NCBI RefSeq assembly: GCF_014648695.1
Contig: NZ_BMRP01000011.1
Coordinates: 125,979 to 189,978, forward strand
Source: Streptomyces albospinus
GTDB lineage: Bacteria > Actinomycetota > Actinomycetes > Streptomycetales > Streptomycetaceae
Direction: 5' to 3'
DNA length: 64,000 nt
This document shows positions 26,422 through 34,637 of this stretch, piece by piece. The notes beneath the pieces are model-generated. The model searched no databases. It was not told where the DNA came from and saw only the letters and a program-made list of their open reading frames with translations. Position 1 is the first letter of the stretch, and the number at the start of each line of letters is the position of its first letter. Made by a program: the position numbers and the translations under genes.

Positions 26422-26954
26422 TTACTCGGCGGGTGTGACGACGGAGACCGTGGCGGCGGAGGTCTGGCCGCGGCGGTCGGTGACCGTGTAGGGGAAGGAA
26501 TCGCAGCCGGAGAAGCCGGAGTTGGGGGGGGAGACGACCTTGCCGTCCCGGACGGTGGCCGTGCCGTTGGCGGGCGCAGCGACCGCGGTGACCCGAAGGC
26601 CCTGCGACGTCGCCGATCCGCCGCTGCTGTCGTCGGCCAGGACGTCGACCGTCACCGGCGCGTCCGGGCGAGCCTGGGCCGCGTCGTCGCGTGCCACGGG
26701 CTGCTGCGGGACGCGGGTGCTGCCGTAGTCGAGGACCGCGTAGGAGCCGTCTCCCCGGTCGACGAGCTGGAGGCTCTGCGGCTGCGTCCCGTTGAACGTC
26801 TGCGCGGAGATGGTCGGGCCGGCCACGGTGAGCGCCGGACCGGAGTAGGCGTTCCGGATGCCGGTGCTGCCGTCGCCCCCGTCGATCCGACGAGGGCCGC
26901 GCAGGCGACCGCTGTGCCGGTGCGCCTGCCGAGGGTGTGTGGTGCCTGAGTCAT
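26422..26954 (-). pseudogene. Frameshifted secreted protein with Ig-like/cadherin-like repeat
   Basis: An ATG at 26954 with GGAGG upstream begins an export-signal-like sequence (MTQAPHTLGRRTGTAVACAA). The hydrophobic core is cut short near 26885. The rest of a recognisable protein continues in another frame (IDGGDGSTGIRNAYSGPALT), with QLVDRGDGSYAVLDYGSTR and a C-terminal cadherin-like repeat (VTVDVLADD, SGFSGCDSFPYTVTDRRGQT) before the stop at 26422. The two parts are out of frame, so the gene appears broken by a deletion or indel at about 26880-26900. A sequencing error cannot be excluded. If intact it would be a surface or secreted adhesin-like protein. Confidence 0.6.
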
Positions 26955-27348
26955 GTCGGTCGCCTCCGTGGGTTCACAGCCGGTGCGGTTCCGTTCCGGC
27001 GAGGCAATGACAGCGTGGTGGTCGCTCTCCGCACCAGGTCGTATGTGGACAGTCACGATCGTGGCTACACGGGAGCGCGATCACTGATTGACCAGGGGCG
27101 GAGGGTTGCACTCGTGAACGGGTGTTCAAGTGGTCGAAATCGGGTTGATTGCGGTCAGCGGACGAGCGTCGCTCTCGCTGACGGACACTCAAACACGGTG
27201 CTCGAATTGGCTGGATCGCGCGATCAGGGGAGCGGTTCGGCCTGTCGGGTGATGGCTGGGCGCGCAACGACCGGCTCGCCAACGTAGCGGGCATTGCGGG
27301 AGGGAACCTCGCCTTGTCAGCCCGCCCCCACCGGAACAGGACCCGCAC
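26955..27348. other. Divergent intergenic region, no gene
   Basis: Nearly 400 bases without a coding frame. It contains a hairpin formed by GTCAGCG (27154-27160) and CGCTGAC (27176-27182) with an inner GAGCG/CGCTC stem. Nothing else distinctive is seen. Confidence 0.5.
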
Positions 27349-28080
27349 GTGCCGAACGCCACGAGGAGCAGTGCCCGCGCACCGTACGAGCCGCACCTGG
27401 ACCAGCTCGCCCCCCTGGCCGGCCGGGAGGCATGCGCGGCGGTCATGTTCGCCTCCGCCGCGCTGCTCTACAACTGGTGGCTGCTGGAATTCCTGCTGCC
27501 CACCGGGCTGGATCCCCGGCATTCCTACGTCAGCGAGCTCTACGCCGCCGACCAGCCGTTCCGCTGGCTCTTCGGCGGCCTGGAGAGCCTCTGCGCCGTG
27601 CTGGTCGTCACCGGCTCACTGCTCGCGTACCGCGCGGTACCCGGCGGCTGGGCACGCGCCGGCTGGCTGGCCATGATCGGTCAGGGCGTGTCCTCGCTGG
27701 CGGACGTCCTCCTCCCCATGGCCTGCGCACCCTCCGCGGAGCCCGGCTGCGAGGCCGTCCACCCCTGGCACACCGCCACCAGCGCCTTCGCCCACTTCTT
27801 CCTGTTCGCCTCGATGGTGCTGCTCAGCCGCGCCGCCACCGTCGAACGCCCCCGCCTGCCGCGGATCCGCCGCTGGGGTACGCGCGTCCTCGCGCTGGCG
27901 CTGCCCGCCGCCGTCCTGACGGTCGGCCCCCTCGTCGGCCACCCCGGCTGGCACGGTGTCCCGCAGCGGACGCACCTGGCCCTCGTGGGCGTGTGGTTCG
28001 CGCTGCTCTCGGCCGAGCTGGCCAGGGCGGCCAGAAGGAGCGGCCGAACGCTCCTCGGCCCCACGCGCGGAACGGTCTGA
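27349..28080 (+). CDS. DUF998-type integral membrane protein
   Basis: The 243-residue product has about six transmembrane helices. The conserved DUF998 first loop DPRHSYVSELYAADQPFRWLFGG follows helix 1, and a His-containing PWHTATSAFAHFFLFASMV helix lies in the middle. The family is of unknown function and occurs widely in actinobacteria. The start GTG 27349 is weakly supported; no clear Shine-Dalgarno is seen. A basic C-terminal tail suggests the cytoplasmic side. No linked partner genes are evident. Confidence 0.8.
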   Translation: MPNATRSSARAPYEPHLDQLAPLAGREACAAVMFASAALLYNWWLLEFLLPTGLDPRHSYVSELYAADQPFRWLFGGLESLCAVLVVTGSLLAYRAVPGGWARAGWLAMIGQGVSSLADVLLPMACAPSAEPGCEAVHPWHTATSAFAHFFLFASMVLLSRAATVERPRLPRIRRWGTRVLALALPAAVLTVGPLVGHPGWHGVPQRTHLALVGVWFALLSAELARAARRSGRTLLGPTRGTV

Positions 28081-28155
28081 CCGGCCCGAACCGTCTACGT
28101 TCTGAGCTGCCGGCTGGTCTGCGGACCGGTCTGCGGGCCGGCCTATGGATTTGGC

Positions 28156-29172
28156 CTATGGGCTGCTCTGCGGTCCGGAGGGCGCCGTTGCGCGTCCGAT
28201 GGCGCGCAAATGCCGGACATGGGCGCGGACTTGGGCCGGTGAGGTCCGGGCCGGGCCGCGGTCCGGTGGCGCCTCGCCCCGGCAGGCGCCGCAGATCCCT
28301 CCGGGGAGCGCGGCCGGGCGCCCTGGAATTCCGCAGACCGTGCACTCCATCATCCGTAGGGGCGCGAGCGGGTCGAGAGGACCGACGGCGCCGAGGGGAC
28401 TGCAAGGGCTGAAGGTGCTGTTGGGACCGAGCGGGCGGTCCCGAGCGGCTTCGACCGTCACCGGCGGCATCTTGTCGACGAGCCGGCGGTGCGCGAGCCG
28501 CCCGGGGTGGTGGATCTGCGGTGGCAGTCCGGCCGTCAGCGCGGTCAGCACCTGTTCCCGCGACGCGCCCCGCGCCAGCCACTCCTCGGCGTACGCCTCC
28601 AGGGCCGCGCAGTCCGCCGCCGAGAGCGTCATCCGCGGTTCCGCCCGGCCGAGCGCGGCGAGCAGCGCGTACGCCCGGCTGTAGGGGCGCTGCGGACGCG
28701 GCGAGGGCTCGTCCTCGGGCGGGTCCGGAGGCTCTTCCTGGGGCCCTTCGGCCGACGGCGTCCCGGCCGTCGGAACGTTCCCGGCGCGTAAGGCCGCCCA
28801 CCAGGCGTCATCCCGCGGCGTCCGCGAGAAGTACGTCCGCGTCACCCATTGCTGACTGCCGTCGTCACTCATCAGGTGCTCGGTGAACTGCCGCAGATGA
28901 CCCGCCTCGGACAGCCGCCGCCGTACGGTCCGCAACGCGCACTGGCCGTAGTCCGCCAGCACCTTGGCCAGCGTCTTCACGGAGATGTCCGCCCCTTCGG
29001 GCAGCCGGTCGAGGTACGCGGCGACCGACGCCTCACGGCGGGGCAGATGTGCGAAGTCGGCGGGCCGGGCAGGACGTTGGCCGGGTGCGCTGCGCTTGCC
29101 GAAACCCGGCTTCGCGAGGGGGTGGGGGAGTGCGGGGAGGTGCCGGGGAGGGCTAAAGTCTTCGTACGCCAT
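28156..29172 (-). CDS. Hypothetical DNA-binding-like protein with C-terminal zinc ribbon
   Basis: The product has 338 residues. The N-terminal half (about 45-105) looks like a winged helix: VAAYLDRLPEGADISVKTLAK, then DYGQCALRTVRRRLSEAGHL. It is followed by WVTRTYFSRTPRDDAWW. The middle is Pro/Glu-rich; a helical block (ADCAALEAYAEEWLARGASREQV) follows. The C-terminus has CTVCGIPGRPAALPGGICGAC, a four-cysteine zinc ribbon. The pattern is typical of streptomycete regulator-like proteins that appear in variable regions; targets are unknown. The start ATG 29172 lies inside a 34-bp tandem duplication. Confidence 0.75.
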   Translation of the reverse strand: MAYEDFSPPRHLPALPHPLAKPGFGKRSAPGQRPARPADFAHLPRREASVAAYLDRLPEGADISVKTLAKVLADYGQCALRTVRRRLSEAGHLRQFTEHLMSDDGSQQWVTRTYFSRTPRDDAWWAALRAGNVPTAGTPSAEGPQEEPPDPPEDEPSPRPQRPYSRAYALLAALGRAEPRMTLSAADCAALEAYAEEWLARGASREQVLTALTAGLPPQIHHPGRLAHRRLVDKMPPVTVEAARDRPLGPNSTFSPCSPLGAVGPLDPLAPLRMMECTVCGIPGRPAALPGGICGACRGEAPPDRGPARTSPAQVRAHVRHLRAIGRATAPSGPQSSP

Positions 29173-29237
29173 GGGATCGTTGAGTCCGATCTTGTTGGTG
29201 CGCCATGGGATCGTTGAGTCCGATCCTGTTGGTGAGA
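29170..29237. repeat. 34-bp tandem duplication at a start codon
   Basis: CATGGGATCGTTGAGTCCGA and the following 14 bases occur at 29170 and again at 29204, nearly identical (one C/T change). On the minus strand each copy contains CCCATGGCG, so the start region of the hypothetical regulator is duplicated. Because 34 is not a multiple of three, only the inner ATG (29172) reads into the gene. Confidence 0.9.
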
Positions 29238-29474
29238 CCCCGGCCGGTGTTGGTAGCGCCTGCCGGGGTTGATTTCTTGCTGCGCACGCTAAACCGACGA
29301 TACGTGGCGTGGCAAACCCGCCACGGAACGTCATCCTTCCTGGTGTGCGCGGAAGTTGCCGCGCGGGGGGCGGGTGGGTGGGTTTCTGGCCGTCCGCCCG
29401 TTCCTTGGAAGGAGGGCTCGGATCGCGAGGCTTGAGCCCCGGGGCATGGGCGATTCGCGTACGCTGCTGCGGCG

Positions 29475-29927
29475 ATGACCGAGTTTGTCGAAGAGGTTCG
29501 CTCCCGTACCGTCCGCCTGTTGCGCATGGCCAACACGACGGACGACCGGCTGCGCAAGCAGATCGTGGCCTACGCCGACGCCACCCCGGAGCCGCCCATC
29601 ATGGGCCCGCTGGGCATCGGTACGACAGGCTGCCCGCGCTGCCGCCGGACGATGTGGCAGCAGCGGGACAGCGAGGGGCCCGTCTGGGTCTGCGCGTTCT
29701 GTGGTCACGTCGAGGGAGTGACGATGCTCTGCCCGCACTGCAACGTGGCGATGAAGTCCCCCTCTCCCGGCTGGGTCGACCGGTGGTCCTGCCCGGAGTG
29801 CCCCAGGGTTGCCGCCACCGGCGACAGCGCGGAAGAGATAGAGGCCCGCGAAGCGGCACGCCTGAAAGCAGTCGAAATGCTTGACCATGCCATTGCTCTG
29901 CGTGAGACCGAGTCCGACTCCGGGTAG
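29475..29927 (+). CDS. Zinc-ribbon protein, 150 aa, function unknown
   Basis: The product has an N-terminal helical segment (MTEFVEEVRSRTVRLLRMAN, then DRLRKQIVAYAD). Two zinc-ribbon units follow, with knuckles CPRC and CAFC, then CPHC and CPEC. The C-terminal helix reads SAEEIEAREAARLKAVEMLD. It probably binds nucleic acid or protein. A 44-codon gene encoding another two-knuckle ribbon follows 20 bases downstream. ATG 29475 was taken as start without a strong ribosome site. No known family is recognised. Confidence 0.7.
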   Translation: MTEFVEEVRSRTVRLLRMANTTDDRLRKQIVAYADATPEPPIMGPLGIGTTGCPRCRRTMWQQRDSEGPVWVCAFCGHVEGVTMLCPHCNVAMKSPSPGWVDRWSCPECPRVAATGDSAEEIEAREAARLKAVEMLDHAIALRETESDSG

Positions 29928-29947
29928 AACGCAGGCGGGAGGTCGGT

Positions 29948-30082
29948 ATGGGGCAAATGATCGAGACGCGCGGATGCGGTAAGTGCCACAGCACGATGTA
30001 CAAGACCGTGGAAACCGACGAGAACGGCAATCCCACCGACGAGTCGCAGTGGGTGTGCAGCAACTGCGGACACGTGGAGTAA
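29948..30082 (+). CDS. 44-residue zinc-ribbon microprotein
   Basis: ATG 29948 has GGGAGG five bases upstream. The frame encodes a compact protein with two CxxC knuckles (CGKC near residue 10 and CSNC near 37) separated by an acidic hairpin-like segment. It resembles the second half of the larger zinc-ribbon protein just upstream and probably shares its transcript. Such single ribbons occur in RNA-polymerase-associated and translation factors, but no role can be assigned. Confidence 0.7.
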   Translation: MGQMIETRGCGKCHSTMYKTVETDENGNPTDESQWVCSNCGHVE

Positions 30083-30187
30083 TGCCGGATGGCTGAGAAC
30101 GACGTGAACTACGGCGTGGCTACGGCGTGACAGGAGCTCGTGACGCGCCCGAGCGGCGCATCACGGGCCCCTTTACTACGTGTTGGG

Positions 30188-30220
30188 CGGGCGGCGGCTA
30201 CGGCTAACGGTCGCCGCCCG
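30188..30220. terminator. Hairpin at the 3' end of the DUF397 gene
   Basis: CGGGCGGCG (30188-30196) pairs with CGCCGCCCG (30212-30220) around a 15-base loop. It overlaps the DUF397 stop codon and could end transcription from both sides. Confidence 0.55.
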
Positions 30221-30485
30221 TCTCCCTTTCCTTGACGCCCGCGATGAACGTCGTCCACGCCGGCGCCCGGAACGCGAGCCCCGGGCCCTGCGGATCCTTG
30301 GAGTCGCGAACCGGAACGATGCCGGGGTGGCCGTCGGAGACTTCCAGGCAGTTGCCGCCGCTGCCGCCGCTGTACGTGGATTTGCGCCAGGCGGCTACCT
30401 CCAGGCAGTTGCCTCCATCGCCGCCGCTGTAGCTGGACTTGTGCCAGGTAGCGGTGCTCAGGTCGTACTCAGGGATGCTCTTCAT
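30204..30485 (-). CDS. DUF397 protein with duplicated motif
   Basis: The 93-residue product contains the DUF397 sequence twice: WHKSSYSGGDGGNCLEVA and WRKSTYSGGSGGNCLEVS. It ends with VPVRDSKDPQGPGLAFRAPAWTTFI. DUF397 proteins are nearly always encoded beside XRE-DUF5753 regulators in Streptomyces; the best-known pair is the BldB/WhiJ-like set. Here the ATG overlaps the end of the regulator gene by 17 bases, so both are translated from one mRNA. A role as antagonist or partner of the regulator is inferred from family knowledge. Confidence 0.92.
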   Translation of the reverse strand: MKSIPEYDLSTATWHKSSYSGGDGGNCLEVAAWRKSTYSGGSGGNCLEVSDGHPGIVPVRDSKDPQGPGLAFRAPAWTTFIAGVKERETGGDR

Positions 30486-31308
30486 GGGCGTAATCCTCCG
30501 CCGCTGATTCGATCAGGGCCAGGGATTCTTTCGGTGACAATGCGGTGGCCCCCAGGAAATCGTAGGCGAGTTGGTGCTGAGCGACGGTGGCTGGATCGTC
30601 GTGCAGCCGTCCAGTACCAAGGCCTTGGAGGTAAGCCAGCGGGGGTGCATCTTCGAAGGTCATCAGCTTGAGAGAGCCCTCAAGGGCTGCATGCGCCCCA
30701 GCACTGAACGGCAGTACCTGAACGATGGCCCGATGACGCCGGACCAAGTCTGCGATGTGGCCCAGCTGCTCGGCCATCACCCCGGGGCCACCGGCGGCTC
30801 GGCGTAGCGCCGCCTCGTCCAAGATGCACCAAACCAACGGGGTTGTTGGGCTGTCGAGCAGCCGCGTTCGATCCATTCGGTTCGCGACCAGTTCGTCGAT
30901 GACGTCTTCTATTGCCGTCGGTTGGTACGCACGGAACACGACCCGTGCATACGCCGGAGTCTGAAGCAGTCCCGGGATCAGCAACTGCTCGTACTCCCTG
31001 ATCTCTGTCGCAATCGCCTCCGCCTCAGCCGCCTCCGCGAAGTGGTCCGGGTACTTCGACTTCGTCGCCGCTTCGCAGTTGCGCTCGAAGTAGCCGTCCG
31101 TGTCCAGGATTTGGTCTATCTGCTGGGCGATGTCGATGTGCATGTGCCGGGTGCCCGCCTCCAACTGGCCGATGAAGGAGCCGCTGACGAAGAGGCGGTT
31201 GCCGAGTTCCTCCTGCGTGAGTTCGGCCTTCTCGCGCTGGTGGCGTAATTCGGCGCCGGGCATGGCACGGGGCGATGAGGACGGATCGAGGGGTTTTGGT
31301 GCGGGCAT
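30469..31308 (-). CDS. XRE-family regulator with DUF5753 domain (WhiJ-like)
   Basis: The 279-residue protein has an N-terminal HTH (about 20-75: LRHQREKAELTQEELGNRL, SGSFIGQLEAGTRH). A C-terminal DUF5753 domain (about 100-275) carries EIREYEQLLIPGLLQTPAYAR, LVWCILDEAALRR and VQVLPFSAGAH. Such proteins are streptomycete DNA-binding regulators, several of which act in development. It forms an operon with the DUF397 gene and is divergent from two small genes, the typical cassette of this family. ATG 31308 has GGGAG eight bases upstream. Confidence 0.92.
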   Translation of the reverse strand: MPAPKPLDPSSSPRAMPGAELRHQREKAELTQEELGNRLFVSGSFIGQLEAGTRHMHIDIAQQIDQILDTDGYFERNCEAATKSKYPDHFAEAAEAEAIATEIREYEQLLIPGLLQTPAYARVVFRAYQPTAIEDVIDELVANRMDRTRLLDSPTTPLVWCILDEAALRRAAGGPGVMAEQLGHIADLVRRHRAIVQVLPFSAGAHAALEGSLKLMTFEDAPPLAYLQGLGTGRLHDDPATVAQHQLAYDFLGATALSPKESLALIESAAEDYAHEEHP

Positions 31309-31420
31309 CGCAGCAACTCCCTGGTGGAACGGAACGGTTGTTGGGTCTGCGCCTCTGTCCAGGTTGGACCGGTTGCCGCCACGCTGTGTGCATAGCGAAG
31401 AACGCTCGGTGCGGAAGGTG

Positions 31421-31690
31421 ATGGTGGGAGTGCTCACGGCGAGTGAGAGGGTGCAGGCGGCCGAGCAGGTCACGGCGGAACTGGACAGCGCGCTGCGAGC
31501 GGTGGGGGTGACCCTGCCCTCGCTGTGCGTGGATCCGGTCTCGGCGGCCAGTACGTTCATGGCGCCGCTGGTGGAACTGGGGCGGTGCAACGTGGAGACC
31601 GCCCGGCGGTTGGCCGAGGTCCTCGCGGAGTACGCGCAGGGCGCCGCATACGGGCACGACGGGCACGGCCCGGAGGGGCGGCAGCGGTGA
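31421..31690 (+). CDS. Small conserved streptomycete protein of the XRE-DUF397 cassette
   Basis: The product of about 89 residues reads SERVQAAEQVTAELDSALR, then LPSLCVDPVSA, and then LVELGRCNVETARRLAEVL. I recognise it as a small cytoplasmic protein often found next to XRE-DUF397 pairs, but without known function. ATG 31421 is chosen; GGAAGG is very close to it, so a start a few codons downstream is possible. Its TGA overlaps the next GTG by four bases. Confidence 0.75.
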   Translation: MVGVLTASERVQAAEQVTAELDSALRAVGVTLPSLCVDPVSAASTFMAPLVELGRCNVETARRLAEVLAEYAQGAAYGHDGHGPEGRQR

Positions 31691-31899
31691 TTCCGGCGGC
31701 CGGCAGCTATGCGATGGACGGGCGTGACGGGCGGATCGGGCGGGTGAGCGGCCACCGGGGGCCGTTCGTGCAGCTCCGGCCGCCCGGCGGTGGCGCGGAG
31801 TGGAACTGCCCGCCCGGTCTGCTGCGGGGAGTTCCGCGGTTCGCCGCGCTCGCGGCCCGGCTGCGGGACTTGAACTGGCAGAGCAGCCGGATTCCGTGA
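31687..31899 (+). CDS. Small conserved protein translated with its upstream neighbour
   Basis: The 70-residue product reads GSYAMDGRDGRIGRVSGHRG, then PFVQLRPPGGGAEWNCPPGLL, then RLRDLNWQSSR. It is a short beta-rich protein with the VQLRPPGGG..W.CPP pattern typical of streptomycete regulator cassettes. GTG 31687 overlaps the preceding stop (GTGA), giving translational coupling. Function unknown. Confidence 0.75.
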   Translation: MIPAAGSYAMDGRDGRIGRVSGHRGPFVQLRPPGGGAEWNCPPGLLRGVPRFAALAARLRDLNWQSSRIP

Positions 31900-31953
31900 C
31901 TGGCGAGTGCGCAACTCCTGGCATTCGGTGGATCGTTGGCCGTAGGGGAGGTG

Positions 31954-33570
31954 CTACCCGGCGTCGGGGAGCGGCGCGCGGGTGCCGTCCGAACTCCCCG
32001 GATGGGGGACGGTCGGCGCCGCCGTGTCCGCTTCCCCGGCCGCCGGTGCCGGGGCTGTGCACTGCGGGGCGGCGTCCAGGTCCGTACGCATCTGTCGGCT
32101 GAAGCCGAAGAAGTACGTGGCGACGAAGCCGACCGCATAGCCGATGACGAGGCCGAGGGCATAGACGGCGACCGTGGTGCCGAGCGGGTGGTTGCCCTTG
32201 ATCAGGGGGAACAGGGCCAAGCCGGAGGGGCCGATGGCGGTGGAGCCGACCGCGTCGCCGAGCTGGTTGAAGAGGCCGACGACGCCGCCGCCGAACGCGC
32301 CGCCGACGCAGGCGGTGATGAAGGGGCGGCCCAGGGGGAGCGAGACGCCGTAGATCAGGGGCTCGCCGACGCCCAGGAAGCCCGCAGCGAGGGCGGACTT
32401 GATCGTCGTACGGATCGAGCGGTTGCGGGGGAGGCGGACGTAGACGGCCAGGGCGGCGCCCACCTGGCCCGCGCCGGCCATGGCGAGGATCGGCAGGAGG
32501 ACCGTATAGCCCTGTTGTTGGATGAGGGTGGTGTGGATGGGGATGAGGGCCTGATGGAGGCCCAGCATGACCAGGGGGAGGAAGAGGCCGCCGAGGATGA
32601 AGCCGGCGACGGCGCCGCCGTGGGCGAGCAGCCAGGTGGCGGACGACCCGATGGCGGTGGAGGCCTCGCCCGCCGCGTACATCAGGCCGAAGACGGTGAC
32701 CAGGCCGGTCAGGAGGACGGTGAGGGTGGGGGTGAGGAGGACGTCCAGGGCCTCCGGGATCCATCTGCGGAGCCGGCCTTCCAACTGTGCGGCCAGGAGG
32801 GCGGCGGCGAGTGCACCGAGGACGCCGCCCTGGCCTGGGGAGAGCTTCTGGCCGAAGGCGGTGATGTGGGCGACGCCCGGGAAGACGATGATCGCGGCGA
32901 CCGCGCCGCCGAGGACGGGCGTACCGCCGAACTCCTTCGCGGTGTTGTAGCCGACGAAGACCGCGATCAGCGACATGAAGCCGGAGGCGATGGCGGTGAG
33001 GGCCGGGACGAGGGCGGGGAGCCAACCGGCGTTCGCCAGCAGGCCGTTGACCCCCGCGATGATGCCGCAGCCGATCAGGGCGGGGATGAGCGGGACGAAG
33101 ATGTTGGCGATGCGGCGGAGGAACAGCTTGACGGGCGTGGCGTTGCGGGCCTTCTGGCGGGCCTTGAGGGCAGCGCCTTGCGCGGCCAGCTCGGCGGCGG
33201 TGGTGGTTGGGGTGGGCGCGGGTTGCCGGGGGGCCTCCGGTCCGGCTTGCGGGCCGGATTGCGCTGCGGGGTGTGGTTCGGTCGGTGGTTCCGGTTGCGG
33301 GGTGGGGGCGCTGTCGTCGGCTGCGAGGCGTTCCAGTTCGGGGGTGACCCGGGCGACCGTGCCGGGACCGAGCACGATCTGGTAGGTGTCGTCCTCGACC
33401 ACGCCCAGCACGGCCGGGAGCGCCTTCAGGGCCTCGTCCTGGACCAGGGAGCGGTCCCGGATGTCCAGGCGGAGGCGGGTCATGCAGTGGGCGATGGAGG
33501 TGATGTTCCGGGCGCCGCCGACGAGGGGGAGGATCGCGGCGGCAGTGGCGCGGTTCTTGTCTTCGGTCAT
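31954..33570 (-). CDS. PTS EIIBC component, MurNAc/sucrose type
   Basis: The 538-residue sugar permease has an EIIB domain (about 5-85) with phosphorylated Cys 29 in SIAHCMTRLRL. A Pro/Gln-rich linker of some 60 residues follows, then an EIIC domain with ten or so membrane helices (about 145-500) containing the sugar-binding GVGEPLIYGVSLPL. There is no EIIA domain, so phosphate must come from a separate Crr protein. Position behind murQ and an RpiR regulator points to N-acetylmuramic acid as substrate (MurP-like). The ATG is at 33570. Confidence 0.88.
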   Translation of the reverse strand: MTEDKNRATAAAILPLVGGARNITSIAHCMTRLRLDIRDRSLVQDEALKALPAVLGVVEDDTYQIVLGPGTVARVTPELERLAADDSAPTPQPEPPTEPHPAAQSGPQAGPEAPRQPAPTPTTTAAELAAQGAALKARQKARNATPVKLFLRRIANIFVPLIPALIGCGIIAGVNGLLANAGWLPALVPALTAIASGFMSLIAVFVGYNTAKEFGGTPVLGGAVAAIIVFPGVAHITAFGQKLSPGQGGVLGALAAALLAAQLEGRLRRWIPEALDVLLTPTLTVLLTGLVTVFGLMYAAGEASTAIGSSATWLLAHGGAVAGFILGGLFLPLVMLGLHQALIPIHTTLIQQQGYTVLLPILAMAGAGQVGAALAVYVRLPRNRSIRTTIKSALAAGFLGVGEPLIYGVSLPLGRPFITACVGGAFGGGVVGLFNQLGDAVGSTAIGPSGLALFPLIKGNHPLGTTVAVYALGLVIGYAVGFVATYFFGFSRQMRTDLDAAPQCTAPAPAAGEADTAAPTVPHPGSSDGTRAPLPDAG

Positions 33571-33622
33571 GTGCGGCGCCTTGTTTGTGTATGGCGGGCT
33601 GTCGGTGATCCTTGACGTGACG

Positions 33623-34576
33623 TCAGTTGGCTTGGGAGGCGGACTGGAGGGCGGCGCGCAGGTGGCCGCGAGAGGTGTGGAGGAGGCGGGCGGCCTGCCG
33701 GCCGTCGACACCGCCGAGGAGAACGAGAATGGCGTTCTTCACCTCGCCGTCCGCCTCGGCGAGAGCGGCCTCGATCTCCAGGTCGGTGGCACCCGTCGCG
33801 AGCGCGACGATGCGGCGCGAACGGGCCCGCAGCTTCTCGTTGGAGGCGCGGACATCGACCATCAGATTCCCGTAGGTCTTGCCGAGCCGGATCATGGTGA
33901 TGGTCGAGAGCATGTTGAGGACGAGCTTCTGGGCCGTGCCCGCCTTGAGGCGGGTGGAGCCCGTCAGCAGCTCCGGGCCCACGACGATCTCGATGCCGTG
34001 CTCCGCGGCTGCGGCGAGCGCGGAATCGGCGTTGCAGGAAAGGCCGATGGTCAGCGCGCCGATGGCGCGGGCGTGCTCGACGGCGCCGACGGCATACGGC
34101 GTACGGCCGGAGGCGGAGATACCGACGACCGTGTCGCGGTCGGCGACGGCGATCGCGGTCAGGTCCTCGACCGCGAGCTCCTTGCTGTCCTCGGCGCCCT
34201 CGACCGCCGAAACCATCGCGGACGGACCGCCCGCGATGAGGCCGAGGACCTCGGCGGGGTCGGTGTTGAACGTGGGCGGGCACTCGCTCGCATCCAGGAC
34301 ACCGAGCCGGCCGGCCGTACCGGCGCCGGCGTAGATCAGCCGGCCGCCGCGGGTCATACGGGCGGCGGTGGCATCGATGGCGGCGGCGATCTCGGGGAGG
34401 CGGTCGGCAACCGCGGCGGGGACGGAGGCGTCCTCACCGTTCATCGTGCGGGCGATCTCCAACGTGGAACGGCGGTCGATGTCCGCGAGATCGGGCCGGA
34501 ACGCTTCCGTGGTGAGGCCGTCCAACTGGGTCCGGAGTCTTGTGTAGTTGGGGTCGTGGGCAGCGGGGCTGGTCAT
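33623..34576 (-). CDS. murQ: N-acetylmuramic acid 6-phosphate etherase
   Basis: The enzyme cleaves the lactyl ether of MurNAc-6-phosphate to give GlcNAc-6-phosphate and D-lactate. The 317-residue SIS-domain protein has the diagnostic stretch IYAGAGTAGRLGVLDASECPP with the catalytic Glu. VVGISASGRTPYAVGA, GPELLTGSTRLKAGTAQKL and NLMVDVRASNEKLRARSRRI follow. It is the middle gene of RpiR-murQ-PTS (gaps of 61 and 52 bases). The product GlcNAc-6-phosphate feeds NagA, encoded 20 kb away in this window. Confidence 0.95.
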   Translation of the reverse strand: MTSPAAHDPNYTRLRTQLDGLTTEAFRPDLADIDRRSTLEIARTMNGEDASVPAAVADRLPEIAAAIDATAARMTRGGRLIYAGAGTAGRLGVLDASECPPTFNTDPAEVLGLIAGGPSAMVSAVEGAEDSKELAVEDLTAIAVADRDTVVGISASGRTPYAVGAVEHARAIGALTIGLSCNADSALAAAAEHGIEIVVGPELLTGSTRLKAGTAQKLVLNMLSTITMIRLGKTYGNLMVDVRASNEKLRARSRRIVALATGATDLEIEAALAEADGEVKNAILVLLGGVDGRQAARLLHTSRGHLRAALQSASQAN

Positions 34577-34637
34577 GACTGGCGGCTCTCTTCGTGCGTG
34601 CGGGGAGGACGGAGGGGCGGCCGGTGCCCGCGACGGG

